Shown here: one piece after another, positions 11,492 to 23,330 of the stretch
Layout of the letters: each line of letters starts with the position of its first letter
Position numbering within the stretch: position 1 is the first letter of the stretch
Assembly (NCBI RefSeq): GCF_949628265.1
Contig: NC_088789.1
Coordinates: 34,651,883 to 34,715,882 of the forward strand
Origin: Cloeon dipterum
Lineage: Eukaryota > Arthropoda > Insecta > Ephemeroptera > Baetidae
Direction: 5' to 3'
Length of the DNA stretch: 64,000 nt
Translations under genes and position numbers: made by a program
Notes under the pieces: generated by a model
What the model saw: the letters and a program-made list of their open reading frames with translations, nothing else
Database searches by the model: none
Told to the model about the DNA's origin: nothing

Positions 11492-14400
11492 ATGGAAACA
11501 GAAGGAAATTATTTCGCTTACTGTCTGGACGCGAACACCAGATTACATTACTTCATTGTACCATCAGAGTATTTGAATCCAAGACCAAAATCAAGACATT
11601 CGAATCCAGGAGTTGCTTGGGACACTCTTGGACAACATTTCTGGGGAGCTGTGTTGCAATCAGCATGGCATGAATCTTTGGAGGTAGACCCTGACGATGG
11701 GTCTTTCCTGGACCAAAGCCACAAAACTGACAAAGATTTCGAGCACTTGCTGACCGAGGCAGATCACAAAGAATGTCTCGTTCTTGCCACTGCTTCCTCC
11801 GTCGAAGAACTGCAAGTGTTCGTTCAAACGTGCAACATCAAAGTTCCAAAGAATTACAAACGTTTGGATTTTTCTGACGCTTCAGGAAGTCAACAACACG
11901 ACCAGCCGCACCAGGTACGTCAAGAGTTTAATTTCTTTAAAACCACTATTATCAAAAGTATATCTTGATATCTAGTATCGGAAACTTCAGAAAAAATTAT
12001 AAATAAAACATAATTTTCAACGACAATGTTTCAGCAAAACGTGCAATTCGGGAGTAGCGAATCCTATCAGCCAACGAAAAATAAGGATTTCTCAGCGCCC
12101 TCAAAATGCTTGGAAGAGCCAAACTCTACACCTAAAAATGTTCCTACAGGAGCAACTCCTTTCGTTCTGTCATCAGAGGACAAAGATATTGTAATGGAAG
12201 ATCCGATCGAGTCGCATGATGTCTCCGAGAATGACGAAAGAGGTAATTTCTCATTGATGCGTGTTTACTAATAAGATTTCAACCTCCGGCATTACTTGAG
12301 TTCTGTGGAAATAATATTATATTTATTTAACCAAACACCCATTACAGAAATGAATATAATAAATTTACAGTTTACTTGCACAAATCAGAGTAAATGGGAC
12401 CTTCTCGTATTTAAAAAAATGATAGAAATTCACCTATTCATAACAAAACACGCATTTACAATCAATACCGGCCCGGTCTTATTATGATATTACTACCTGT
12501 ACAGTAAACATAGTGATAGTCGTGGCAAGTGTGCCTTGGAGAAAAAATGTCTATTTGGAAAACAGGCATTTTTCCAGCCATGATTGCCCCTGTTCTATCG
12601 CCCATTACCGGAGTGTCATAAAAATCCCTACATCGATCTGGGAGAGCTTGAAAAGTCTGTTTTTAATTAATTAATTAATTAAAAGCAGCAGTCTCTAGAA
12701 GTGAAAACTTTAATGCAGATCATTAAAAACAAAGTTAATGTCAGCTAGCTCGTATGCAAGTGTCTTGATTTCAAGAATTTTGACAAAGCTAAGGCTTTTT
12801 TGACAAAACGAGATTTGGCAAATTCTAACTTATTTAAGTCGGTCAAAGTAAGATTTGGTCAGATTGCTTGTTTGCTGTAACTAGTAATAGGTACTATGGC
12901 TAAGTTGAAAAGCTTTCATGCTGTACTGAAAGATGACTTGGAGATTTTTTTTTTAAATTTGAGGCATAGCGAAAATTGCGGCTCTTAATTTCTTAACCAC
13001 GTATTTGTTAAAAGAAAGGCCTGAGGATGGAAAAGTGACACTCAAATACGATAGTTCTCTAACAAATTCAATATTCTCATTTGTTATCATCATCATCATC
13101 ATCAATGGGTAAATAAACAAAATTTTGAATCTAACTCTTCTTTAATATGACCTTTGTTCCTGAATTTTAAAATTAACATTTGGTCATAATAAATTTGAAT
13201 TCACGTTTGCTAAGGTAAATTGTCAAACAATGCACGAAAACACTCAGATCATCTAAGCAGTAAAAGAGCAAAACAAGGTCATCGGCATAAATTATCAATT
13301 TTGCATTTGGAGCAAAATTTAAGTGGAGGTTGATATCGTTATCACAAATTGATTAAATGAAGAAGAAAGGGGAAATAATGGCTCTTCATTTTTTCCAGAC
13401 GATTCACACATTCGGCCTGAAGGCGTAGCAAATCTTGGATTTTTTGAATCTGAAATAGATGGACGTGTCACCAGACAAAACGCAGACAAGTAATTATCCA
13501 GAGCTATGATCTAATTAAAAACTAATATCGCTCTTTCAAGTGTTTGTGTCCTGGTCATTCACTACGAGTTCAAAAACAATCCTACGTATTTCCGAAAGGG
13601 AGACGCCTGTGACGTAGAAAACCTCAAGACTTCCTTCGGGAAAAACCGGAATTGCAATTTCCGTAACTTTCCGTCACCGGGCAAAAAGACTTTGCTCCAA
13701 CTTCTTGGCGACCAAGAAAAGCTTTTGCAGATGTTCAACGTACAAGGTAAAACACGTTCAAATTAAAATCCTTCAAAATGAATGATAATATTTTTTTTCA
13801 GATGAAGTGCCCTCTGTTTTCATGCTTTTCATTCTCTCTCATGGGTCTGAAAATGGAATAATATGGACCGACCACGTCAAAAGTGAAACCAATGAACGCG
13901 AATATTTCACAACAGATGAAGTCTTTGACTCATTACAGAAGCTACAGAGATTTGACAAATGTTTGAAAATCGTGAATTTTGGGGTAAGTTTCGAAAACAC
14001 AATTTCTTCTATAATTAACATGGTAAAATGTGGGAATCATAAAATATAAAAATATTCATTTTTGTTTCAGTCATGTCGGGGGAAATTGGATGATTCAAAG
14101 TTTGACTTAAAGAAATCATACAAAGACTATGAAAACAAGAATTCGTGTAGAATTTCCACTCGCCCAGGAATGCACAACTATATCGTGTTCTATTCGACAG
14201 TAGAAAGTAATTTTTAACGGCAACGATTGCACTTTCGTTATGTTTATTCTTTAATTTAATATTGTTGCAGCGACATTAGCGAACACTGATGAAAAAGGTT
14301 CATGGTTTGTTAGAAACATCTGCACAAGACTGAACGAAGCTAATGATGAGTCCTTGTTGAAATTCTTCACAATTGTTCAGAATCGAATGCATCAAACGTC

Positions 14401-17400
14401 ACGCACTTTCACAACCTTTGAAAAAAACATTCCATTGGGGCAGACACCAGAGCTCAAAATGTTTCAGCAGGACAGAAAATTCATAATCTCAAAGTTAGTA
14501 AATATAGCGAATTTAATTGAAACAAAAGAAATCCTAGTTGACTCGAAAAAATAATCTTAAGACTCTAGCAAACAGTATAACAGTTAATTGAGAGCTTTTT
14601 TTCAGGGCAAAAATCACAGCACAACCTATCTCCAACCATGATTCCTCGACACCTAATTTGAGCAAAGTCTCAAATGAACGAATGTCTGCAAATTTCTCCT
14701 GGAAATCGGATGAAGAACATAATATCAGGGGTCGTAAAGGTTTCATTTTATCCGTGGTCCAAGGCAAACAAGTGCAAGAAATGAAAAGGGTTCTTCGCAA
14801 ACTAGACTTCGAAATTAGAGACTGGATACTGAGCGGGACATCAATGGATTTCTATTTTAAGATGGGTCAGTATCAAAATTAAACAAAATGTAAGAGCTCA
14901 AAATGGATTAATGCTGGTTTTGCAGTGGCCGAGTTGGAACCGGACGTTGGCTGCATAATGACCTGCATATTGGGCCCTGTGTGTGAAAACGAACACAAGG
15001 AGGTTTGCGTGCGCGTGCAAAAGGGTCAAGATATTCCAATATCGGACATCCTACGCAGTTTGGTCGGCCCAAAAAACGATAAATTGATAGGGAAGCCGAA
15101 AATTCTGTTCGTTGTCAACGTGAAAGCTCCACAAACAGACAATGTAAGCTGTACCCAAACTAATGTAAAATATGAGTTTTTATAAATTTAATTTTTATTT
15201 AGATCACTGTGTCCATGAAAGATTTACAAGTCTCCGCAACAAACCACAGTGGCTGGCTAGTATTGATTCTAAAATATGAAGGTAATGATAAAGTACTTGC
15301 ATGTTTTTGAGGCATTGACAACTAAATTCTGTCACTTAGATGCATTAGAGAAGCTGATTGAAATCTTTGAAAACATCGGTGAGAAAAGCCTGCAAGAACT
15401 TCTGGAGCCTCTGCTAACTCGTGAGTCCAACAAAGAAGACGTGGTTCTTCTTAATTCTACATTGCAATATCTCATCCAATTTCCTACTTGGACAAGAATA
15501 TTTGTAAAACCAGATTTCAAACTTAAAATGACAAAAAATTCCCGGGGGCAAATGATAAGAAATATAAATTCTATGGAATCTCCTTATGAGAAAAAGATCG
15601 ATTTTGATACATTAGTGAAAGAGGCCAAACGATTGTTTGAGGAAAACAAAAAGTCGATAGTGAGTCCGCTTAAGACGATGAGTCGTGTAGAAAATCCAAA
15701 CATTTTGAGCAATGTTGAATCTTCAATACAGTCGCTGCCCGTCAAAAACATAGAATCTACCTCTACAACGAGCGATTCAACTGAAGAAAGCATTTTTTGG
15801 TGCTTTAATTCAGTTGCTGGAGCAGGAAAATCGACTGTATTCGTGGAAATGGCGCACGAACTCACCCAATTTGGCGAAGGGTTTAAAATACTGCTGATTC
15901 CTCTAAAAAAATATTATCGGTACTTATTTGACATGCCAGCTAAGAAAGTGAATGTAATCGAATTCCTCGCTAAGACAACTTTCAATTTTCATGACGACAT
16001 CAAGAACTGGATAATGAAGAGTGAAGTCATTGTTTTCATTGACGGATTTGACGAAGTTTGCCCAGATTTCAGAGAAAAAATCATCAACATTTTGATTGCA
16101 ATAAATAATGCTGGAGTCCCACTCTTTGTCGGAACAAGGCCATACGAAGTGCACCACATTCAAGAGAGGATAAAAAACACGACGATAGTTGAGATCGAAC
16201 CCCTTGATGAAGCAAAGCAAATCGAGTTCCTGCAGACCGTTGCACGAAAGAATGAAAGAGATATCAATCAATTGAGGGAAAACTTCAAAGACAAAGATAT
16301 TCTGGGAAACCCACTCTATCTCAATTTGTTGGCCGAATACAACGGCGATGGAAACTTGTACGAAATCTTTGACACAATAGTGAGGCGAAAAGTAGAAATT
16401 TGCTTGAAGAGAGAAAACGGTGGCAATGATGTTGGAGACGAGACGATTAAAAAATCATTGAAATTCTTACAATTGGTGGCCTCTCGTTTCGTAACAGGAG
16501 TGAAGATCGAAGAAGGCAGTGTTACAAAGGAAGAATTGGAAAAGATCAATGCTTTTGGAGTTGTGACATACTTCAATGAACAAGTCAATTTCACTCACCA
16601 AACGTTTGCAGAATTTCTTACTGCACAAAAATTTTTATACGATTTAAAAAACCCAGGACCTGAAAGTGTTCCCTTGTTCAATGAGGAATTGGCGCAGTGC
16701 AGGAAGTTCGTCGACCTTTTCTTTTCTACGGAGAAGGGGAAGGACGTGACCTACGCAGAGGATTTTGTGGAATGTGCTAAATTAAGCGACCCTGTAAAAT
16801 TACTCAAGCAAATTTGTCGAGAGAATTTGAGCCAAATGTTCAGGTTGCTCAACCCCGATCTCTCGTTAAAAGATGAAGACGGTAAAAACGCTTTGCACTT
16901 CGCTTTGCGGCACCTTGAAATGGTCAAGAAGGTTCACGAAAAGAACAGCAATTTAGCGATCGAAACAACCAAGAATGGAGAAAATTGTCTTCACCTGGCG
17001 ATTGGCGATAACAAATGCAGCGAGGAAGTCGCTATTTGGCTCTTGAAAAACACTGAAGCGGACAAAAACGCTGAAACTGAATTTAAAGAAACACCACTTC
17101 TGCTGGCAGGCTTAACACAAAAATGGGAAGTAGCACGACAACTTTTGTTGTACAATATTGAAATTAATCAAATTGGTTTTTATGGAAAATCAATTTTCCA
17201 CTATGCCGTTTGCTCTAATGATATAGTTTTAGTGCAAGAACTTCTTGATAGGGGCGACATTGTTAATTTTAAAGATTCAAATGGAAACACAGCTCTTCAC
17301 CTAGCTGCTATGTTAAATGAAAACCCTAACATTGTGAATTTATTGCTTGAAAAGGGTGCCAAAGTAAACATAAAGAACAATGGAAAACGAACAGCACTGC

Positions 17401-18827
17401 ATTACGCTGCTGTAAATAACGAAGGTACAGAAGAAGTGTTCCAACAGCTGATTGTATACGACGCCGACGTTAATTCACAAGACGAAGTAGGAAACACAGC
17501 ACTTCATCTAACTAGTGGATGGAATGGAAACCCAGAAAAAGTAAAAATTTTGCTCGAAAAAGGTGCCAAAGTAAACGCACAAAACAATGAAAAATGGACC
17601 GCACTGCATTTTGCCACTAGACATAACCCAGCTTCAGAAATTGTCCAAACGTTGCTGGAAAACGGTGCCGACATTAATTTACAAACTCAATATGGATCAA
17701 CAGCCTTGCACCTAGCAGCCGGGTGGAATAAAAACCCTGAACTAGTGAAAATTTTGCTTGAAAATGGTGCCAAAGTAAACGCACAAGACAATGACAAATG
17801 GACAGCACTGCATCTGGCCGCTAGATATAACCCAGCTTCAGAAATCGTCCAAATGCTACTGGAAAACGGCGCCGACATTAATTCACAAACTCAATATGGA
17901 TCAACAGCCTTTCACCTAGCAGCCGTGTGGAATAAAAACCCTGAAATAGTGAAAATTTTGCTTGAAAATGGTGCCAAAGTAAACGCACAAAACAATGACA
18001 AATGGACCGCACTGCATTTTGCCACTAGAGATAACCCAGCTTCAGAAATTGTCCAAATTTTGCTGGAAAACGGCGCCGACATTCATTCACAAAATAAATA
18101 TGGATCAACAGCCTTGCACCTAGCAGCCGGGTGGAATAAAAACCCTGAACTAGTGAAAATGTTGCTCGAAAAAGGTGCCAAAGTAAACGCACAAGACAAT
18201 GACAAATGGACAGCACTGCATCTGGCCGCTAGATATAACCCAGCTTCAGAAATCGTCCAAATGCTACTGGAAAACGGCGCCGACATTAATTCACAAACTC
18301 AATATGGAACAACAGCCTTTCACCTAGCAGCCGTGTGGAATAAAAACCCTGAAATAGTGAAAATTTTGCTTGAAAATGGTGCAAAAGTAAACGCACAAAA
18401 CAATGACAAATGGACAGCACTGCATATTGCCGCTAGATATAACCCAGCTTCAGAAATTGTCCAAATTTTGCTGGAAAACGGCGCCGACATTCATTCACAA
18501 AATAAATATGGATCAACAGCCCTTCACCTAGCAGCCGGGTGGAACGAAAACCCTGAACTAGTGCAAATTTTGCTGGAAAAAGGAGCCAAAGTAAACGCAC
18601 AAAACAATGACAAATGGACCGCACTGCATTACGCTGCTACACACAACCGACGTCCTGAAGTGGTCCAAAAGCTGCTTGATAAGGGTGCCGAGATAAATGT
18701 AGAAAATGCTCGTGGAGAGACTCCTATATTTCTCGCCGCTAAGCATAATCCAGCGAAAGAAGTTGTTCAAATACTGCTCGAAGTAAATAAAAGGACTAGA
18801 AATGACAAACAATGCACCGTTGTATAA
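11492..18827 (+). CDS. NLR-A: caspase / pseudo-caspase / NACHT / ankyrin-repeat protein
   Basis: Probable cytosolic sensor protease of 1837 residues. Coding exons by GT-AG sites and phase: 11492-11914, 12035-12242, 13399-13489, 13541-13746, 13802-13983, 14071-14206, 14271-14493, 14606-14865, 14926-15143, 15203-15281 and 15340-18827. An upstream acceptor at 11429 and a donor at 11335 suggest a 5' UTR intron. Residues 1-210 match nothing I recognise. Residues 211-489 are a caspase domain with RKGDACDVENL, catalytic His in LSHGSENG (323) and Cys in GSCRG (372), and p10-type DEKGSWFVRNIC. Residues 490-675 are a second caspase-like fold with no His or Cys. NACHT has Walker A AGAGKST (about 835-841), Walker B FIDGFDE (about 908) and sensor FVGTRP. 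A winged-helix-like HQTFAEFL segment precedes about 19 ankyrin repeats (about 1180-1830). The frame stays open through all joins. A poly(A) signal lies at 18868. Domain calls are firm; the immune or cell-death role is inferred. Confidence 0.88.
12700..13345 (-). mobile_element. Decayed LINE reverse-transcriptase relic in NLR-A intron 2
   Basis: On the - strand the sequence encodes the reverse-transcriptase active-site motif in LIIYADDLVLL (YADD at 13290-13279). Further on it encodes a LAIVPITSYSKQAI segment that matches LAIAPIASYGVQVI in the NLR-B intron copy. In-frame stops show it is dead. It lies antisense to the host gene inside intron 2. The rest of the intron, 12243-12700, has only AT-rich sequence and a TTAA-repeat tract near 12664. 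Confidence 0.75.
17520..18640 (+). repeat. 408-bp higher-order ankyrin repeat array in NLR-A
   Basis: Within the last exon, four-repeat ankyrin blocks of 136 residues recur at 408-bp spacing with near-identical DNA; for example 17687-17878 aligns with 18095-18286. Repeats alternate between a DKWTALHLAARYNPASEIVQ type and a YGSTALHLAAGWNKNPELVK type. The low divergence between blocks points to recent unequal exchange or gene conversion within the array. Confidence 0.85.
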
Positions 18828-18867
18828 GGTCAGATGAAAATCAACCTTTAAGTTCTTCAAAGAACTA

Positions 18868-18873
18868 AATAAA
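18868..18873 (+). terminator. Poly(A) signal of NLR-A
   Basis: AATAAA lies 41 bp after the stop codon. It is conserved in the NLR-B 3' flank at 35429-35434 on the opposite strand, in the same context after GTTCTTCAAAGAACT. Confidence 0.75.
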
Positions 18874-18879
18874 AATTAC

Positions 18880-21800
18880 TCTGACCTATTGATAATCAAT
18901 CGTATATTTTGTTAGTAAAAATTTGCGTAAAGAAAATGAGGCAAAGTTGAGGAGGACGATCTTTACGTTACAATGAATTTCGAAGTCGAGAATAATGGCC
19001 AAAAAACTGCACTTTTCGATCAGAATGACACAGGCTCAAATTTTCGCATGCATTCTTTACTTCCACTACTTTTAAATAAAACATAAGAGCTTTTCAATTG
19101 TATATAAAAATAAGTAACTTCATTTAAGTGTAGTTTTGGAGTACTGCTGAACCTATTATGAGTTTTTTATATGACATTAAGAAATAAATAATTAATTACT
19201 GTCTCCATCTAGTAGATCAAGAAGTTGCTTTTTAAGAAATGTAAATGAATTGCTGTTATCTTATTTTTAGTTTTATTGTATTACAGGTTATGTTAAATAT
19301 TGTGTACTTATGTTTAAAATAAAAATGTATTCTTACTGGTTTGTTGTAAAAGATTTGTTAGAATTGTATAATTTTTGCTAACCACTAGGAATGTAGTGAA
19401 AATAGCTGTGGATAATCTAACTTGACCCTTTTGCGTGGGAGTTGTTGTCCATTCAGTTTGGATCGGATAAAATTAAAATATATTGATTTTTACAATAAAA
19501 TTTCAGAGATTTGTTTGCCTGAAAAGGGGTTTCATCCATCATCGCATTACATTATTGATGGAAGAGAGGAATTCAAGAAAATACGAGATGAATAGTTTAA
19601 TATTAGATCCCAGTGTTAACGAGTGGTGTTGCTTCCAACCTAAAAATTGCATCACTTTGTCGACAAGTTCATTCCAGAGGTGCATTATTTGCTGCTGAAC
19701 TGACGTTGCTAATTTCAAAAGCAGTTTTTCGTCAGCCCGATTAAGACAATGGTAGATTTTGCGAACAAACCAAACTCTGCCCTTGGCTATATTGAACCTA
19801 CGAGAAAATCTGCTGGGGTTTGATTGATTGAATACATATGTTAAAGAGCCGTAAAAGTTGACCGCGAGGAAAAGTAACATCAAGCTACACTGTTTGGTTT
19901 GAATCCCTGCTTCCTTATTTTTATTTGCAGCAAAACCCCTTTCGAGATTTTCGCGTTTAGCAACAGATGGAGTGGTGAGTTGGTATAGGCTAAAATGTTG
20001 AGGCCTCACTGTATAGGAAAGTGACGATGGTTCACTTTGTCTCTTGCGCGGTGCCAGAGGATTTTGCTGCTCGTGCTTCGGATCAGCGAAAACAGCGGAT
20101 GCGGAGGGCCATTCCTGTGCTTCAAGTCGAGTAAGTTCATTTCAATACGCGTTTCTTGCAATTAAGAAAACGGAATTTTATTTTAATTATACCGATATTT
20201 GAAAAATATTATTTGCCAGTGCTGAAACCGACCAAAATTAAAAAGATTAGAGCAACGTTGGACTTTGTCTAAAGCGAGTTTTAATTTAATTCATATTTAC
20301 CTTAATTTATTTCTTGCCTGAAATAAAATTAACTCCTTCATTCTAATGGCACGATCTTCAGGCCTTCCATATATTTTCTCCTAGCTTTAAACTCCTGAAT
20401 ACATTTAAAATTGATAAAAAAAATTAGCACGTATTTGGTGAATTTAAGTATTTTTTTAAGTAAACGCCATAAGCCATAAATGAAAGCAGATATACAGACG
20501 GCTGTCCAATTTTTTTTATTTTTCTCGTGCTGAATTTAGCAGTCTGCTTATGAATAAATTATTCTCAACAATTCTAAACAATTCTAAACGTTGCTCGGTG
20601 GCGCCAACAGCGGCGCCGTGAATAAGTGACAGATTCCGCTGACATTTATTTCTAAATTAGCCTTTTATTCGTCTCGTGTCGCACTTGTTGTGGGGCAACG
20701 CGAAAGCTTACAAAAAATTCGAGACGCGCTTAAAAATAACAGACAATCCGAGACTTTTCAGGACTCGGGGAAATGTTGAGGAAAGCATAAACTTACATTT
20801 TTGCTATAGACTCGATTTAAAATAAACAACGATTTCAGATTTTCATTATTTCCAATAATTCACAATAACTTGAATTAAGATTAATAATTTTTACTGTCTA
20901 ATTGTGAGAGAAAATAAAGCAAATGATGAACTTATTCAAAGCTCTGATCAAATAAAGAGAGCGAATTTCGCATTCTAGTTATCGAAGTTAGCTCAATTTC
21001 TTGTTAAAAACGAGAGCAAAAAGGCATGTCAAGAACACAACCCTTTAAACTTTGACAACCCTTGAAGAAAAGCCAGCTCCAGTCGGCCTCCAATGTGCGT
21101 CTCCACCTCTGAGAAGGGAAAAGATCAATTCCAGGACTAGCGACAGGTTAGTAACACTTTTACTTTAAATATCTAGGAAAAATCACCAAAATCAAGCTGC
21201 AACAATTTCACCGTCATTCCCAGGTGACATTTTAATTCATAGAATGCAATAATTAACCATAAAGCTGAAGAGCTCCCATGCATGTAATTATTGAAATAAA
21301 TTTGTAGCAGGCTTAATCAATGTTAAAATAAAATCAAAGTACCAACTAGCGAAATTGAACTTATCTTGATCGAAATACGGGTATTTAAATTTAATTCAAG
21401 TCTTAATTATTTCTTAAATTTTCTGCTCGCTCCGTGCTGATGTTACAAAATTGCATAAAAAATTCCGTTTCCTTGCAAATCCGAGACATTTTTTAATTAA
21501 TTTTTAAAATTATGTTTGCACTTTTGGTGATCTTATTTTTAATCGCGTTATATCAAATTTTAAAAATATATAAATTACTTTACAGTTAATTAAGCATGGA
21601 AATAGGTTACAAAGTACAACTTAAAACCAGATTGTGCAGCTTACTGTCGTCTGCAAACTTGATAAATTACGCATTACGCAATCTAGACAAAGGCTTAATT
21701 TATTAGTATTGACTTATTACAATGGGAAAGTTCCAGCAGTTTTTCTAAAAAAATTTTGAATTTTTAACGTGCTCTAGAATTGATTTTTTATTTTCCTCTT

Positions 21801-22250
21801 AGTCTTTTTTCCGATTATTATCTTTTCAAATTAAACTTCCGTGTGCCAGCCAAGAATTAAGGCATATAAAAATAAAATAGGCGTTTGATTTGTTTAAAAA
21901 ATACGTAGATTCTTCAATTAAATAAAAATGCACAAGCTGCAAATAATTCAGTTTGAACTAGCCTGCCGATTTTTTAGGTTGCAGCTCCACTTTTCTTGGC
22001 AAATCAAAAGACTAACAATAAGTCGTTACTTCCACTGATGTGCTGAAGCGATTCCTTTTGTAGCTATTCTCAAATTTTATTTCCAAATACTGCAACAATT
22101 CGCACCAACAAATGTCAAATCTGTAATTATTGAGAAAGAGTGTTGAAGCAGCGCAGCCAAGAACCTGCTGTTTGACTATTTTTTGCTCCAAATCATAGTA
22201 CGAAACGTTGGTTGAAAAGAATGAAAAGTCGAGATTTTTTGGTCAGTCAA
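18880..22250. other. Downstream flank of NLR-A, mirrored in the right arm
   Basis: This AT-rich stretch is matched in reverse complement by about 32060-35420. It includes an open frame at 19539-20009 (-) whose right-arm counterpart is truncated by a stop, and a possible short exon at 20027-20130 (+). I do not recognise any product. The mirrored similarity reflects the arm duplication and is not itself evidence of coding. Confidence 0.45.
19539..20009 (-). pseudogene. Unrecognised ORF, probably not intact in its mirror copy
   Basis: A 156-codon frame with a segment FNIAKGRVWFVRKIYHCLNR. The mirror copy at about 34310-34760 (+) keeps much of that segment but has a stop replacing Glu near the C-terminus and indels near the N-terminus. 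Changes between the copies include replacements such as Glu to Gly. No domain is recognised. It could be a fragment of an old gene or a chance frame in duplicated DNA. Confidence 0.25.
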
Positions 22251-23330
22251 CGCAGTGAATAAATATTTTTTGAGTAGGGGAGGGAGGGAGGGGAAAGGGT
22301 GAATCACAGACAATGGCTAGACAACGCCGACGCCTGAAGCCAAAAAAGCACTCGGTGAGGGAGGTGCTGCCCTCGCATAGCAACTGCCACAGTTTTTTGA
22401 TGCGTGGCGTGCAAGAACTATATTATTTAGTCTCCCAATTCCAACAACTTTGGGCGCGAAAACCACGTTTTTTCTTTGGAGTTTCGCTTCGATCGCGCAA
22501 TTTTCGACAAAAAGAGAAGAAAAAGCCGGAAAAAGCAAGGACCAGTCGTAAAAATTAAATAGAAAAATCGTCAAGATCCAAACCATGCAATAATTTTATG
22601 TTATGATACATTTGAAAAATCAGATTAAACAATTTTCTGAATGAAAATTGGGCTCCGCTGAGATGACAAAATATTTTTTTAATAAATTAAGAAAGCAACT
22701 ATCGGAGAAAAAGCAGTTACTCCCTTTTTGATCAAATTGTTTTGATGTGAAAAAAATTAGAAGCCGGTTAGTCTTGTTTGATTTTGGCTGCTGATTGGAG
22801 AGAAGTTGAGTGTCAAGGCCGCTTTTGCGTTATCAGAGTGGAGGGTGGCAGTTTTCAAGATAAAAAAAGGGAACAGTGAAGCGGCTGGCAGCTGGAAGAA
22901 AAAGCAGCGACGAAAAAGGCTTTTATTGCGCATTTTAGTGATAAATAAATTTAAACAAGTAGAAATAACGGACAGCCGGCAGTCCGATAATGAACAAAAA
23001 TCATCAATTTTTGACTCCGAGAGGGCGGTGATTAATGGGATGAAGAACGAGCAGGGCAACCCGATTTAAAATTACCCAACGCCGGAGGAAGGAGTATTTT
23101 GTGCTAGGAGAAAAAATTAATCTCGCCATTTGATAAATAATTCAATTTGATTACTTTTATTTTTATCAAACCACCTGAAAGCTTTTAATTGCATCTAAAA
23201 ATACCTGGTAAATAAATAAAGTAATTTAAAAGATAAAATTAAATTTTCACAATCAAGAAGCGAAAAGGCGTTTGGCAAAAAGTTTGTTGGGTCTACAAAC
23301 ATGGATTGTTCCCATACAGAGCAATAAATT
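22250..23330 (-). repeat. 5S-linked dispersed repeat copy in the left arm
   Basis: This is the mirror image of 30980-32060. On the - strand it begins with a relic of the 5S 3' end at 23316-23291 (TGGGAACAATCCATG then GTAGAC). It continues through the CTTCCAGCTGCCAGCCGC and TTAACCGGCTT blocks, and ends near the AATAAATATT...CACTGCGTTG segment that is also found at about 27850-27890 and 55030-55060. Compared with 25.9-27.8 kb it lacks about 1.8 kb, including the EF-Ts exon. Confidence 0.6.

Noticed and set aside
13088-13110. Short ATC triplet run as a microsatellite feature
   Set aside because: Only about five units; too short to be more than a chance tract.
15276-15339. ATG at 15276 (and the NLR-B equivalent at 42287) as the start of a separate NACHT-ankyrin gene
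   Set aside because: These codons fall in a 58-bp intron with good sites (GAAG|GTAATG and CACTTAG|ATGC). Splicing joins exon 10 to exon 11 in phase in both paralogues, so the long frame is the last exon of a larger gene.
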